A stretch of DNA of 64,000 nucleotides from Rhizobium sp. P32RR-XVIII (GCF_012641395.1 NZ_JABAIH010000006.1:248001-312000); one strand, 5' to 3'; shown: positions 34,570 to 44,405, numbered from the stretch's first letter. The notes: generated from the sequence alone by a model not told the origin. Numbers and translations are program-made.

Positions 34570-35589
34570 ATGCAGCTTGGCATGGTGGGTTTGGGCCGTA
34601 TGGGCAGTTATATGGTCCAACGCTTGATGCGGGATGGCCATGAATGCGTCGTCTACGACGCGAAGCCGGAAAGTGTGGCCGATCTTGTCGAAAAAGGTGC
34701 AGTCGGCAGCGCCTCGCTGGAGGAGTTCATATCGAAGCTGTCGCGCCCCCGCGCAGTGTGGCTGATGCTGCCGGCGGCGATTACAGACAAGGTGATCGCG
34801 CAGCTCGTTCCGCTGTTGCACGATGATGACATCATCATCGACGGCGGCAATTCCTATTACCATGACGACATTCGCCGTGGCGCCGAGCTGATCACCAAGG
34901 GCATCCACTATGTCGACGTCGGCACCAGCGGCGGCGTCTTCGGCCTGGAGCGCGGCTATTGCCTGATGATCGGCGGCGAGAAGGGCATCGTGCAGAGCCT
35001 CTCGCCGATCTTCGCGTCCTTGGCGCCTGGCGCCGGCAGCATACCCCCGTCAGCAAACCGCGAGCCTCACCCGAGCAGCACGGCGGAGCAGGGATATCTG
35101 CATTGCGGCCCGCATGGCGCCGGTCACTTCGTCAAGATGGTTCACAACGGCATCGAATATGGTCTGATGGCTGCTTACGCCGAGGGGCTGAACATCCTGA
35201 AACATGCGAATATCGGCGCAGCAACCCATGAGGCGGATGCAGAAACGGCACCGCTCTCCCATCCGGAGCATTATCGCTACGACTTCAACCTCCAGGATGT
35301 TGCTGAAGTGTGGCGGCGGGGCAGTGTCATCACCTCGTGGCTGCTTGATCTGACCTCCGATGCGCTGCATGCCGATCCAGCGCTGTCGAAATATGCCGGC
35401 CGCGTTTCGGATTCCGGCGAAGGACGTTGGACGATTATGGCGGCGATCGACGAAAGCGTTCCGACGCCGGTGCTGAGTGCCGCGCTTTATGGCCGGTTCT
35501 CCTCGCGCGACAATGACGAGTTCGCCAATAAGGTGCTGTCCGCCATGCGTGCCGGTTTCGGTGGCCACGTGGAAAAGCCTAAAGGATAA
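34570..35589 (+). CDS. gnd: 6-phosphogluconate dehydrogenase, short (NAD-type) form
   Basis: 339 residues from ATG 34570. N-terminal Rossmann domain (MQLGMVGLGRMGSYMVQRL), IIDGGNSYYHDD and DVGTSGGVFGLERGYCLMIGG, then HCGPHGAGHFVKMVHNGIEYGLM with the catalytic Lys and Asn. It is about 130 residues shorter than the E. coli enzyme, as in the NAD-dependent GndA-type group. It oxidatively decarboxylates 6-phosphogluconate to ribulose 5-phosphate. No zwf or pgl is adjacent. A terminator follows. Confidence 0.92.
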   Translation: MQLGMVGLGRMGSYMVQRLMRDGHECVVYDAKPESVADLVEKGAVGSASLEEFISKLSRPRAVWLMLPAAITDKVIAQLVPLLHDDDIIIDGGNSYYHDDIRRGAELITKGIHYVDVGTSGGVFGLERGYCLMIGGEKGIVQSLSPIFASLAPGAGSIPPSANREPHPSSTAEQGYLHCGPHGAGHFVKMVHNGIEYGLMAAYAEGLNILKHANIGAATHEADAETAPLSHPEHYRYDFNLQDVAEVWRRGSVITSWLLDLTSDALHADPALSKYAGRVSDSGEGRWTIMAAIDESVPTPVLSAALYGRFSSRDNDEFANKVLSAMRAGFGGHVEKPKG

Positions 35590-35624
35590 GATATCCCGCA
35601 GAACCGATCTGGAGCCCGCGTAGC

Positions 35625-35648
35625 ACCCGCTGCGCGGGTTTTTCTTTC
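35625..35648 (+). terminator. Intrinsic terminator of the 6PGDH gene
   Basis: ACCCGC, loop TGC, GCGGGT, then TTTTTCTTTC, about 35 bases after the stop. Confidence 0.85.
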
Positions 35649-35695
35649 ATACGGCACGATGTATGGTCGAGGTACCAACATCGGGGGGCAAGGCG

Positions 35696-37798
35696 ATGGG
35701 TAAGCGAATTGGTGCGTATGGGGTGCTGCGTTTTTTGATTCCACTGCTTGTCGCCATCGCCGCTGCCGGCGCCGCCGGTGCGCAGACGACGGCACCTCCA
35801 GTCCAGCCGCCGGTCGAGGTGCAGCAGCTACTCAGGCTCATGCAGACGCCGCAGGTGAAGGAATGGATGGCGAGGCAGACGAATGCCGCGCCACCAGCCG
35901 TTTCAAGAGAAGCTGAAGAGATGTCGGTGCTCTCGGATCTTGTTGATCAGGCGCGTCGGCACGTGGACATGGTGTCCGGCGCCGCCATGGATCTGCCTGA
36001 GGAGGTGACATCCGCTTCGGCGATCGTGGAACAGGAAATTGCGCCGGCCGGTTGGGCGTTGGTGACGACGGAAGTCCTTGTTCTTTTGCTGGCGGGGGCG
36101 GCGGCTGAAATGCTGTTCCGTCTCGTCGCGCCGCGACCGCGGATCCGCGGCGATGGCGAGGTCCCGACGGTTGTTCACCACGCCGCAGCGAACCTCCTTC
36201 ATCGTATGATGCCTGCAATTGTCTTTGCCGTTGCGACGCTTGTGCCGTTATTCGCGTTCGATTGGCCGCCGGTCACCCGGTCGATGGCGATTGCCATTGC
36301 GATCGCCCTCATCGTCGCCCGCTTCACCATCGCGCTTGGACATCTGTTGGTCGCGCTGGTCACGCTTCCGCGCGCCGACAGCGGCAGCAACGTCTCGCGG
36401 GTGCAAGCCTCGTTCTGGTTTCGCCACTGCGCCATCTTCGTCATCTACTTCGCTTTCGGATGGGCTGCGATCCAGCTGCTGGTTCCGCTCGGCTTTTCCA
36501 CCGGAGCGCGCTATCTCGTCGGCTACGCTCTCGGCATCGGTCTATTCCTGATTGCCGCCGAAGCGGTCTGGTCGCGTCCGTCGGAGGATGGGTCGCGCAG
36601 CCTGGCGGTTTCCTGGGGGCTGACGCTGTATTTCGCTCTGCTCTGGATTCTGTGGGTCACTGGCTTTAACCTTTTGCTCTGGATCGGCATCTATGCCGTG
36701 CTGCTGCCGCGCGTGCTGGCTGTCGCCACATCTGCCATCCGCTCGCTCCATCAGGCCGAGGCAGGGTTCCTGGCGCACCGCCCGTTCGTCACGGCGCTGC
36801 TGGATCGCGGCGTTCGCGCCATCATCATAGCCGCGGCGGCCCTTTGGCTCGGGCGTATGCTCGGGCTTGCAGCGGACCGGATGGCGGCGGGGGATACGAT
36901 GGTCGATCGCCTTACCCGTGGGGCGCTCGGCGGTATTGTCATTCTCCTCGTTGCCGATCTGCTCTGGCACCTGGCGCGCGCCTACATCAACGGCAAGCTC
37001 GAGGAAGCACGCGTCGATGAAGCCGCCACCGACGAGGAAAAGGCCAAGCGTGCGCGTCTGCGGACGCTGTTGCCGATTTTCCGCAACATCCTTGCGGTGG
37101 TGATCGCCGTCATCGCAGTTCTGATGGTGCTCTCGGGGATGGGCGTCCAGATCGGTCCGCTGATTGCCGGCGCCGGCGTGGTCGGCGTTGCGGTCGGCTT
37201 CGGCGCGCAGACGATCGTCAAGGACGTCATCAGCGGCATGTTCTATCTGTGGGACGATGCCTTTCGGGTCGGGGAGTACATCGAGAGCGGCAATCACAAG
37301 GGGGTGGTCGAAGCCTTCAGCCTGCGCTCGGTGAAACTCCGCCATCATCGCGGCCCGCTGACGACAGTGCCGTTTGGCGAGCTCGGAGCGGTCAAGAATC
37401 TCAACCGCGACTGGACCATCGACAAGATCACCCTGAACCTTACCTATGACACCGATCTCGTGAAGGTGAAAAAGGTGATCAAGCAGATCGGCCAGCAGCT
37501 ACTCGACAATCCCGAATTCGGACCGCACATCATCGAAACCTTGAAGATGAAGGGCGTCGAGCAGTTTGGCGATTTCGCCATCGTCATTCGCCTGGCGATG
37601 ATGACCAAACCTGGCGAGCAATTCGTCATCCGGCGCAATGCGCTTGCCATGATCCGAACTGCCTTCAAGGAAAACGGCATCGAGTTCGCTGTGCCGACCG
37701 TACAGGTTGCGGGCGAGGGCCGCGAAGCTGAGATGAATGCGGTAGCCGCACGGCATTTCGCACAAAAACCGGATCCGGCCAGCGAGCCGGCGGCCTGA
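35696..37798 (+). CDS. MscS-family mechanosensitive channel, large form
   Basis: 700 residues from ATG 35696. There is a signal peptide (about 1-31, ending AGAQT), a periplasmic stretch, about ten TM segments (120-460), then the conserved MscS pore and beta domain: GPLIAGAGVVGVAVGFGAQTIVKDVISGMFYLWDDAFRVGEYIE (pore helix and start of the beta domain), VPFGELGAVKNLNRDW, and the C-terminal alpha/beta vestibule. It releases solutes on hypo-osmotic shock. The extra N-terminal segments place it with the YnaI/YbiO/MscK-like large channels. Confidence 0.9.
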   Translation: MGKRIGAYGVLRFLIPLLVAIAAAGAAGAQTTAPPVQPPVEVQQLLRLMQTPQVKEWMARQTNAAPPAVSREAEEMSVLSDLVDQARRHVDMVSGAAMDLPEEVTSASAIVEQEIAPAGWALVTTEVLVLLLAGAAAEMLFRLVAPRPRIRGDGEVPTVVHHAAANLLHRMMPAIVFAVATLVPLFAFDWPPVTRSMAIAIAIALIVARFTIALGHLLVALVTLPRADSGSNVSRVQASFWFRHCAIFVIYFAFGWAAIQLLVPLGFSTGARYLVGYALGIGLFLIAAEAVWSRPSEDGSRSLAVSWGLTLYFALLWILWVTGFNLLLWIGIYAVLLPRVLAVATSAIRSLHQAEAGFLAHRPFVTALLDRGVRAIIIAAAALWLGRMLGLAADRMAAGDTMVDRLTRGALGGIVILLVADLLWHLARAYINGKLEEARVDEAATDEEKAKRARLRTLLPIFRNILAVVIAVIAVLMVLSGMGVQIGPLIAGAGVVGVAVGFGAQTIVKDVISGMFYLWDDAFRVGEYIESGNHKGVVEAFSLRSVKLRHHRGPLTTVPFGELGAVKNLNRDWTIDKITLNLTYDTDLVKVKKVIKQIGQQLLDNPEFGPHIIETLKMKGVEQFGDFAIVIRLAMMTKPGEQFVIRRNALAMIRTAFKENGIEFAVPTVQVAGEGREAEMNAVAARHFAQKPDPASEPAA

Positions 37799-38081
37799 GG
37801 CGAGCAGAAGTTCGCCGAAGCCTTGCCAAGACATTCCGCCCCGCACGTAAACGGCGGGGGGATACCTATTCCGGCGACCCCAATTTGCTTTTCGAAACGG
37901 GTCGCCAAACCTTACGAAGATGCAAGATCCAGGTAAGTATGGCGGTGCTAATTTCGCCCCAATTCGAGTGGAATGAGGCGCAAACCGCGGTCGTGGGTTT
38001 CCAGGCATAGTTCCTAGGGCTTTCAGCCGCGTGTTTTACGTCTTCGGGAGCGAAGCACCCGGAGGGTGCGGTAGGGCAGAG

Positions 38082-40685
38082 ATGGCGAGTCACGGCAGCT
38101 TGGAAGAGATGGAAGTCGAGGAAAGCCGGGGCGCGCGGGGGCTCTTGCGGCGTTATCGAAACCATTTGGTGGCGATCGCCACGCTGCTGGTCTTTTGCAT
38201 GGTCGCGTATGCGATCGTCCAGCTCACCAACGAAGTGCGCTATGACGACGTCGTGAACGCGCTTGCCAACACACCGGTCAGCGCCATCCTGCTTTCGCTT
38301 CTCTTCACCGGACTGAGCTTTCTGTCGCTCGTCTTCTACGACCTCAACGCCCTGGAGTATATCGGTAAGCGGCTGCCCTTTCCGCATGTGGCGCTGACGG
38401 CATTCAGTGCTTACGCCGTCGGCAATACGGCTGGCTTCGGGGCGCTTAGCGCTGGTGCGATCCGTTACCGCGCCTATTCGCGTCTTGGATTGACGCCCGA
38501 GGATGTCGGCCGGGTCATTGCCTTCGTGACGCTGTCTTTCGGGCTTGGCCTTGCCGGTGTTTCAGCGATCGCGCTGATGATCATCGCCGGCCAGATTGCT
38601 CCTCTTATCGGCACGAGTGCGCTGCTGCTGCGGCTGGTCGCGGGCGCCATCATCGCCGCTCTCGGCCTTGTCGTGTTTCTTGGACGCGGTGGGCGGGCAT
38701 TCAACGTTGGTCCGTTCGCGATCCACCTGCCCGACTCGCGCACGTGGTCAAGGCAGTTCCTTGTCACGGCCTTCGATATCGGTGTTTCGGCTACGGTCCT
38801 GTACGTGCTGCTGCCGCAGACGGCGGTTAGCTGGCCGGTGTTTCTCGCGGTTTATGCAATTGCCCTCGGGCTCGGCGTGCTAAGCCATGTTCCGGGCGGT
38901 TTCGGCGTTTTCGAGACCATAATTATCGCTTCGCTCGGGCGCGCGGTGAATATCGATGCCGTGCTCGGTTCGCTGGTTCTCTACCGGCTGATCTACAATG
39001 TGCTGCCGCTTCTGATCGCAGTGCTTGCCGTCTCAATGACGGAGCTTCGCCGCGTCGTCCATCATCCGGCTGCCTCCAGCATCAGGCGCGTCGGAGGACG
39101 GCTGACGCCGCAGCTTCTCTCGGCGCTGACCCTCCTGCTCGGCATAATGCTGATCTTTTCAAGCGTCACGCCGACCCCTGACGAGAACCTGGCCTTCCTG
39201 GCCGACGTTTTGCCGCTGCCGATCGTTGAAGGCGCCCATTTTCTTTCCAGCCTTATGGGCCTGGCACTGGTCGTCGCTGCTCGTGGTCTCAGCCAGCGGC
39301 TGGATGGCGCCTGGCTGGTGGCGGTGGTTTCGGCCGCTGCAGCGCTGCTGCTTTCCCTGCTGAAGGCTATCGCGCTCGTCGAGGCGATGTTCCTTGCCTT
39401 TCTCGTCTTCAGCCTATTTGTCAGCCGGCGGCTCTTTACCCGCCATGCCTCGTTGCTGAACCAGACGCTGACGGCGTCATGGCTGACGGCGATCGGCGTG
39501 ATCTGCGTCGGCGCGGTCGTCATCCTGCTCTTCGTCTATCGCGATGTCGAATACAGCAACGAGCTCTGGTGGCAGTTCGAATTCGCCGACGAGGCGCCTC
39601 GCGGCCTGCGTGCGGTTCTCGGGCTGACGATCATTTCGACGGCGATAGCGATCTCCAGCCTCCTTCGCCCGGCGGCCTTCAAGCCGGAGCCGGCGACGGA
39701 AGAGGCACTGCTGCGCGCCGTTGACATCGTCCGGAGGCAAAATTCGGCCGACGCCAATCTCGTCCGCATGAGCGACAAGAGCATCATGTTTTCCGAGCAA
39801 GGCGATGCCTTCATCATGTATGGCCGGCAGGGCCGCTCCTGGATCGCACTCTTCGATCCCGTCGGCGAAAGGCAAGCGGCACCGGACCTTATCTGGCGTT
39901 TCGTCGAGGCCGCGGGCGCTGCCGGCTGCAGGGCCGTATTCTATCAGATCTCTCCGGCAATCCTGTCTCACTGCGCCGATGCGGGGCTGCGCGCGTTCAA
40001 GCTCGGCGAATTGGCAGTAGCAGATCTGACCCGTTTCGAAATGAAGGGCGGCAAATGGGCCAATCTTCGGCAGACGGCGGCGCGCGCGCAGCGCGACGGG
40101 TTGGAGTTCGACGTCATTCAGCCTGAGACGGTGCCTGATGTCATCGATCAACTCTCGGTGGTCTCGAACGCCTGGCTCGAACATCACCACGCCAAGGAGA
40201 AAGGCTTCTCGCTCGGCGCGTTCGAGCCTGACTATGTGTGCGCCCAGCCGGTTGGCGTGTTGAAGAAGGATGGCAAAATCGTTGCCTTCGCCAATATCCT
40301 TATCACCGAGACGAAGTCGGAAGGCACGATCGACCTGATGCGCTTTTCGCCGGATGCGCCGAAAGGCTCGATGGACTTTCTTTTCGTGCAGATCATGGAA
40401 TATCTGCGCGGCGAGGGGTACTCGCATTTCAATCTCGGCATGGCCCCGCTTTCCGGCATGTCCAAGCGCGAGACGGCACCCGTCTGGGACCGCATCGGCA
40501 GCACCGTCTTCGAGCACGGCGAGCGATTCTACAATTTCAAAGGCCTTCGGGCGTTCAAAGCAAAATTTCATCCGCACTGGCAGCCGCGCTATCTGGCGGT
40601 ATCCGGAGGGGGCAATCCGATGATCGCGTTGATGGACGCGACCTTTCTGATTGGTGGCGGATTAAAGGGAGTCGTCAGGAAATGA
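38082..40685 (+). CDS. lpiA: Lysyl-phosphatidylglycerol synthase LpiA (MprF family)
   Basis: 867 residues from ATG 38082; ATG 38109 is possible. About fourteen TM segments form the N-terminal flippase-type part (SAYAVGNTAGFGALSAGAIRYRAYSRLG, LSHVPGGFGVFETIII), followed by a cytosolic DUF2156 catalytic domain (about 560-860). It transfers lysine from Lys-tRNA to phosphatidylglycerol, lowering negative surface charge. The stop overlaps the start of atvA (ATGA). The lpiA-atvA pair in Rhizobium tropici is acid-induced and needed for acid tolerance. Confidence 0.93.
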   Translation: MASHGSLEEMEVEESRGARGLLRRYRNHLVAIATLLVFCMVAYAIVQLTNEVRYDDVVNALANTPVSAILLSLLFTGLSFLSLVFYDLNALEYIGKRLPFPHVALTAFSAYAVGNTAGFGALSAGAIRYRAYSRLGLTPEDVGRVIAFVTLSFGLGLAGVSAIALMIIAGQIAPLIGTSALLLRLVAGAIIAALGLVVFLGRGGRAFNVGPFAIHLPDSRTWSRQFLVTAFDIGVSATVLYVLLPQTAVSWPVFLAVYAIALGLGVLSHVPGGFGVFETIIIASLGRAVNIDAVLGSLVLYRLIYNVLPLLIAVLAVSMTELRRVVHHPAASSIRRVGGRLTPQLLSALTLLLGIMLIFSSVTPTPDENLAFLADVLPLPIVEGAHFLSSLMGLALVVAARGLSQRLDGAWLVAVVSAAAALLLSLLKAIALVEAMFLAFLVFSLFVSRRLFTRHASLLNQTLTASWLTAIGVICVGAVVILLFVYRDVEYSNELWWQFEFADEAPRGLRAVLGLTIISTAIAISSLLRPAAFKPEPATEEALLRAVDIVRRQNSADANLVRMSDKSIMFSEQGDAFIMYGRQGRSWIALFDPVGERQAAPDLIWRFVEAAGAAGCRAVFYQISPAILSHCADAGLRAFKLGELAVADLTRFEMKGGKWANLRQTAARAQRDGLEFDVIQPETVPDVIDQLSVVSNAWLEHHHAKEKGFSLGAFEPDYVCAQPVGVLKKDGKIVAFANILITETKSEGTIDLMRFSPDAPKGSMDFLFVQIMEYLRGEGYSHFNLGMAPLSGMSKRETAPVWDRIGSTVFEHGERFYNFKGLRAFKAKFHPHWQPRYLAVSGGGNPMIALMDATFLIGGGLKGVVRK

Positions 40686-42061
40686 TCAGAAAGTATCTCC
40701 TCGCAGCCGCGTGCGCTTTCGCGCTGGCGGCTCCGGCCGTGGCCGCCGAGGAAACCAACCAGAGCTTCGAAACCGGGCTTATTCCTTCGCCTCATGTCTT
40801 CCTGCCGGACGGCGAGGTAAAGGGCGTCGTGATGCTGATTTCGGATGGCGCCGGCTGGGGAGACAAGGAAAAGGCCGAGGCTGACACACTGGTGCAAGAG
40901 GGCGCTGTGGTCGTCGGCGTCGACTTTCCGTCCTACATGGAGGCGCTTCGAAACTATGATGTCAGCGAGAACGACGGATGCATCTATCTTGTTTCCGACA
41001 TCGAGTCTCTAAGCCAGCAGATCCAGCGCGCCGCGGGCAACAGTGCCTATCATCTGCCGATCATCGCGGGCATCGGCGAGGGCGGCGCATTGGCGCTGGC
41101 GATTGCCGCGCAGACGCCGGATGCGACGATCGGGCAAACGCTGGCCGTTGATCCCGTCGCGGGGATTCCGCTGACACAGCAGCTCTGCACGCCCGCCAGC
41201 AAGAAGACGGTCGGCGACCGCATGATCTATGGCCTAGCCGACGGAAGCCTGCCGGACCCGATCATCGCTGCCTTCACGGCCGATGCGCCCAAGGACGGAC
41301 GGGAGCATGTCGAAGAGCTCAAGAAGGCGCATCCGGCCATCGACATCCGCGATGCGGATGACGATGCACAGACGGCGCTCTCCGATACGCTGGACGACCT
41401 TATCGCTGCGTCGGGAAGCGCCGGAAATCCGCTAGGTCTTCCCCTTGCGGTGCTCGATGCCAAACCTGCCATGGACACGATGGCGGTCATTTACTCCGGA
41501 GACGGAGGCTGGCGCGACATCGACAAGGAAGTCGGCGCTGCGCTGCAGAAGCAGGGCATTCCGGTCGTCGGCATCGATGCGCTTCATTATTTCTGGTCGG
41601 AACGCAAGCCCCAGGAGACGGCCGACGACCTGACGAAGATCATCGAATTCTACCGCAAGCAATGGAAGGTGAAGCACGTCCTCCTGATCGGCTACTCCTT
41701 TGGTGCCGATGTGGTGCCGGCGACCTACAACAGGCTGAAAGCAGCCGACAAGGCCGCGATCTCTCAGCTTTCGCTGCTGTCGCTGTCGCATCAGGTGGAT
41801 TACGTGATTTCGGTCATGGGTTGGCTGGGCCAGAAGACCGAGGGCTCGGGTGGCGATCCGGTCAACGATCTGAAGAGCATCGACCCGAAGCTTGTACAGT
41901 GCATCTACGGCAAGGAAGACGAAGACGAAGTAGCCTGCCCCGCGCTGAAGGATACGGGGGCAGATGTCATCGAGCTGCCGGGCGATCATCATTTCGATGA
42001 GGACTACGATCTGCTCACGAAGAAGATCGTCGACGCTCTGAGGACACGCCTGGCCGATTAG
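40682..42061 (+). CDS. atvA: AtvA/AcvB periplasmic lysyl-PG hydrolase
   Basis: 459 residues. A signal peptide (about 1-22, ending PAVAA) leads into two related alpha/beta-hydrolase-like halves (VMLISDGAGWGDKEKAEAD and MAVIYSGDGGWRDIDKEV); the second, VirJ-like half carries the nucleophile elbow GYSFGADVVP and a late His in GDHHFDEDY. Homologues are AtvA of R. tropici and AcvB of Agrobacterium; AcvB hydrolyses lysyl-phosphatidylglycerol. It overlaps lpiA by four bases, so synthesis and breakdown of the lipid are translationally coupled. Confidence 0.93.
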   Translation: MIRKYLLAAACAFALAAPAVAAEETNQSFETGLIPSPHVFLPDGEVKGVVMLISDGAGWGDKEKAEADTLVQEGAVVVGVDFPSYMEALRNYDVSENDGCIYLVSDIESLSQQIQRAAGNSAYHLPIIAGIGEGGALALAIAAQTPDATIGQTLAVDPVAGIPLTQQLCTPASKKTVGDRMIYGLADGSLPDPIIAAFTADAPKDGREHVEELKKAHPAIDIRDADDDAQTALSDTLDDLIAASGSAGNPLGLPLAVLDAKPAMDTMAVIYSGDGGWRDIDKEVGAALQKQGIPVVGIDALHYFWSERKPQETADDLTKIIEFYRKQWKVKHVLLIGYSFGADVVPATYNRLKAADKAAISQLSLLSLSHQVDYVISVMGWLGQKTEGSGGDPVNDLKSIDPKLVQCIYGKEDEDEVACPALKDTGADVIELPGDHHFDEDYDLLTKKIVDALRTRLAD

Positions 42062-42106
42062 GTCGCGGAGATGATGTGCCGCCAGAATCTCGGGTCGAAG
42101 ATCTCG

Positions 42107-42679
42107 TCATTTTATGATTTCATGGAGGTAGACGCCCCAAATTGATGATTGGTGGAGGAAGCCGCGCGCCGCATGGCCGGTCACGGCCACGGCGCACCAA
42201 TCGCCATCGCAGCTATTGATCTGCAACCCAACTCTGGCGGAAAGCCTCGCCGTTATTTGCGAACTGTCGCCCGGCGTTGCGTGCAGGGCGACCGGAGCTT
42301 TCAGCCACGGCCCCACGACGGCCGTCCGTTGCGACGAGAGGAGCGCGCGGTGCATCCACCCCGACACGCCATCACAGTCGCGGACCTCGCGCCAGTTGTC
42401 ATATTCAGCGGTAATTTCGAACGGGACACCTCGCTTGGTGTAGACCCATTTCGCGGCATACTCCAACGATGGGCCGATGCGCATACGACCGCCGTTCGCC
42501 TTGAGCGACACGAAACGGGGTATGGGCAACCCCGTTTCGCGTCCTTTCGCCATACCTGCAGCGGCAGTGGGCGCCTGCAAAGGATTGGCGGTGGTTGGCC
42601 GGTGCAGGAAAGCGAGCGCCGCAAAGCACAGCAAGACGAAGCACGCCGGGCCCGCCCGCCTAAGAACAGGGCGGGGCAA
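42107..42679 (-). CDS. Exported SH3-domain protein
   Basis: 190 residues from a TTG start at 42679, supported by an AGGTG site and by the hydrophobic N-terminal segment (FVLLCFAALAFL) that a later start would lose. Two bacterial SH3-type modules follow: SLKANGGRMRIGPSLEYAAKWVYTKRGVPFEI and ALHATPGDSSQITARLSARVGLQINSCDGDWCAV. Such periplasmic SH3 proteins often bind cell wall. The start lies two bases after the IalB stop, so translation is probably coupled. Confidence 0.8.
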   Translation of the reverse strand: MPRPVLRRAGPACFVLLCFAALAFLHRPTTANPLQAPTAAAGMAKGRETGLPIPRFVSLKANGGRMRIGPSLEYAAKWVYTKRGVPFEITAEYDNWREVRDCDGVSGWMHRALLSSQRTAVVGPWLKAPVALHATPGDSSQITARLSARVGLQINSCDGDWCAVAVTGHAARGFLHQSSIWGVYLHEIIK

Positions 42680-42680
42680 C

Positions 42681-43172
42681 TCAATTGCACCTGCCGACGC
42701 GCTTCAACGCGGCGGTAACGCCATCGAGCGAGTAGGTGTAAGTCGTTTCCGTTCCTCGGCGCGAGGTTGCTTCGAGAGTCATCTCGCTGCCGTCGCGCAT
42801 TGCGCTGATCATTTCCGGTTCGCGGTCTTCTTTCTGCACCCAGGCAGTTCTATCCTTGACGACCATCCAGAAAGTTTGATCGCCGATCTGCACCTTCAGC
42901 CGTGATCCCGGCTTGAGATCGTAGCCCATTTTCGCCTGCAGTTCGTATTTTATCCGGTCGTTCCCCGGCGCGATCAGGAAGAAATTGTCGCCATGGTCGA
43001 CGTTGGCGGGTGCCTTCGTCTTCGGAACCGTCAGCAGATAGCAGGCCGTACCATCGCCAGACTCATACGAATAAACGCCCCAGTCGTTGAAACGCTCGAT
43101 CATCCTCGGCTGAGCCTGTGCTGACAACGCGCCGAGCAATGTGAAAGAGAGAACGAGAGCAAGTCTTTTCAT
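42681..43172 (-). CDS. Invasion-associated locus B (IalB) family protein
   Basis: 163 residues from ATG 43172. Signal peptide about 1-20 (MKRLALVLSFTLLGALSAQA), then the IalB-type beta domain: FNDWGVYSYESGDGTACYLLTVPK, FMVVKD-like strand in FWMVVKDRTAW, and a C-terminal Cys that may pair with the one in GTACYLL. IalB was named in Bartonella; rhizobial members are periplasmic or secreted proteins of unclear function. It is the first gene of a pair with the SH3 protein. Confidence 0.82.
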   Translation of the reverse strand: MKRLALVLSFTLLGALSAQAQPRMIERFNDWGVYSYESGDGTACYLLTVPKTKAPANVDHGDNFFLIAPGNDRIKYELQAKMGYDLKPGSRLKVQIGDQTFWMVVKDRTAWVQKEDREPEMISAMRDGSEMTLEATSRRGTETTYTYSLDGVTAALKRVGRCN

Positions 43173-43427
43173 GGCATTTTCCCCGCCGATGTTTGAGAGA
43201 CGCTGGCCTGGAACAGACCGGCTGGAATGAGCAGGGGCATACAAAGGGCGGCAAGGTTACCGACCTGTTAAAAAACGGCGCCGGTTCACCAAGCTGTGAC
43301 CGGCGATGATCGGAAATGACCCAGGGAGCTATTGCTGCGACGCTTCGATAGCAGCGCCGGCTGGTCCAGATACTCGGTGCAAGGTGCGGCTTCGGAGAAG
43401 AGCCGGGGCCGATGAGGCACGAAACGT
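43173..43427. other. Gene-free stretch upstream of the IalB gene
   Basis: About 255 bases with no credible gene. It should carry the promoter of the IalB-SH3 pair, but I see no convincing promoter boxes, repeat or RNA structure. The yebC terminator adjoins it. Confidence 0.5.
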
Positions 43428-43460
43428 AAAAGACCCGGCGCCTTGCGGAGCCGGGTCTCT
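43428..43460 (-). terminator. Intrinsic terminator of yebC
   Basis: AGACCCGGC (43431-43439) pairs with GCCGGGTCT (43450-43458). On the minus strand TTTTACG follows. It lies about 25 bases after the yebC stop. Confidence 0.8.
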
Positions 43461-43482
43461 TGTTATTGTTTGCAGGCAGCGC

Positions 43483-44229
43483 TCAGGCTGAAAGCTTGGC
43501 GAGAACTTCCTCGGACACCTCGAAGTTCGAATAGACGTTCTGCACGTCGTCGTCGTCTTCCAGGCTGTCGATGAGCTTCATCAGCGACTGTGCCTTTTCT
43601 TCGTCCACCGGCACGTTGTTCTGCGCGCGCCAGACGGCCTTCACGGTTTCGGCTTCGCCGAGCGCGCCTTCCAGCGCCTTGGCTACTTCGCCGAGGGCTT
43701 CAAAGGCGCAGGTGATGGTGTGGCCTTCCTCGTCGGTCTCCACGTCGTCGGCGCCGGCTTCGATCGCGGCTTCCATGACGGTGTCGGCATCGCCGGCGGA
43801 CAGCTTGTATGTGATTTCGCCGACGTGATCGAAGGAGAAGGAAACCGATCCGGTTTCACCAAGCGCGCCGCCGGCCTTCGTGAAGATCGAGCGGACGTTG
43901 GACGCCGTGCGATTGCGGTTGTCGGTCAGTGCTTCGACGATGATCGCCGTGCCGCCCGGACCATAACCTTCGTAGCGAACTTCATCATAGTTCTCGCCGT
44001 CGGCACCAGCGGCCTTCTTGATGGCGCGGTCGATATTGTCCTTCGGCATCGACTGCGCCTTGGCGTTCTGGATGGCCAGGCGCAGGCGGGCGTTCATGGT
44101 AGGGTCTGGCAGACCAGCCTTAGCCGCGACGGTGATTTCGCGCGCGAGCTTGGAGAACATTTTCGACCGCACGGCATCCTGGCGGCCCTTGCGATGCATG
44201 ATGTTTTTAAACTGTGAATGGCCAGCCAT
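43483..44229 (-). CDS. yebC: YebC/PmpR family protein
   Basis: 248 residues from ATG 44229 (MAGHSQFKNIMHRKGRQDAVRSKMFSKLAREI), the invariant YebC start. It also contains ARLRLAIQNAKAQSMPKDNIDRAIKKA and the EGYGPGGTAIIVEALTDNRNRT block. The family includes DNA-binding regulators and, from recent work, ribosome-associated factors that ease polyproline stalling. In many alphaproteobacteria it neighbours ruvCAB, which is not seen in this window. Confidence 0.95.
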   Translation of the reverse strand: MAGHSQFKNIMHRKGRQDAVRSKMFSKLAREITVAAKAGLPDPTMNARLRLAIQNAKAQSMPKDNIDRAIKKAAGADGENYDEVRYEGYGPGGTAIIVEALTDNRNRTASNVRSIFTKAGGALGETGSVSFSFDHVGEITYKLSAGDADTVMEAAIEAGADDVETDEEGHTITCAFEALGEVAKALEGALGEAETVKAVWRAQNNVPVDEEKAQSLMKLIDSLEDDDDVQNVYSNFEVSEEVLAKLSA

Positions 44230-44405
44230 GGCACCCCTGTTCACGTCTCATTGTTCGGAATGGACGGCCTTATAAGAGCGAAACGGGCGGCATTCAAGGG
44301 AAAAGCAGTTTGTTCCGGCCCGCTCGGCGGGCTGAAAAAGCAGCGGAACAAAGCGAAAGACCTGACGTTTTTGAAACGTTGGGATTTAGAATGGAAGGGA
44401 AGGCC

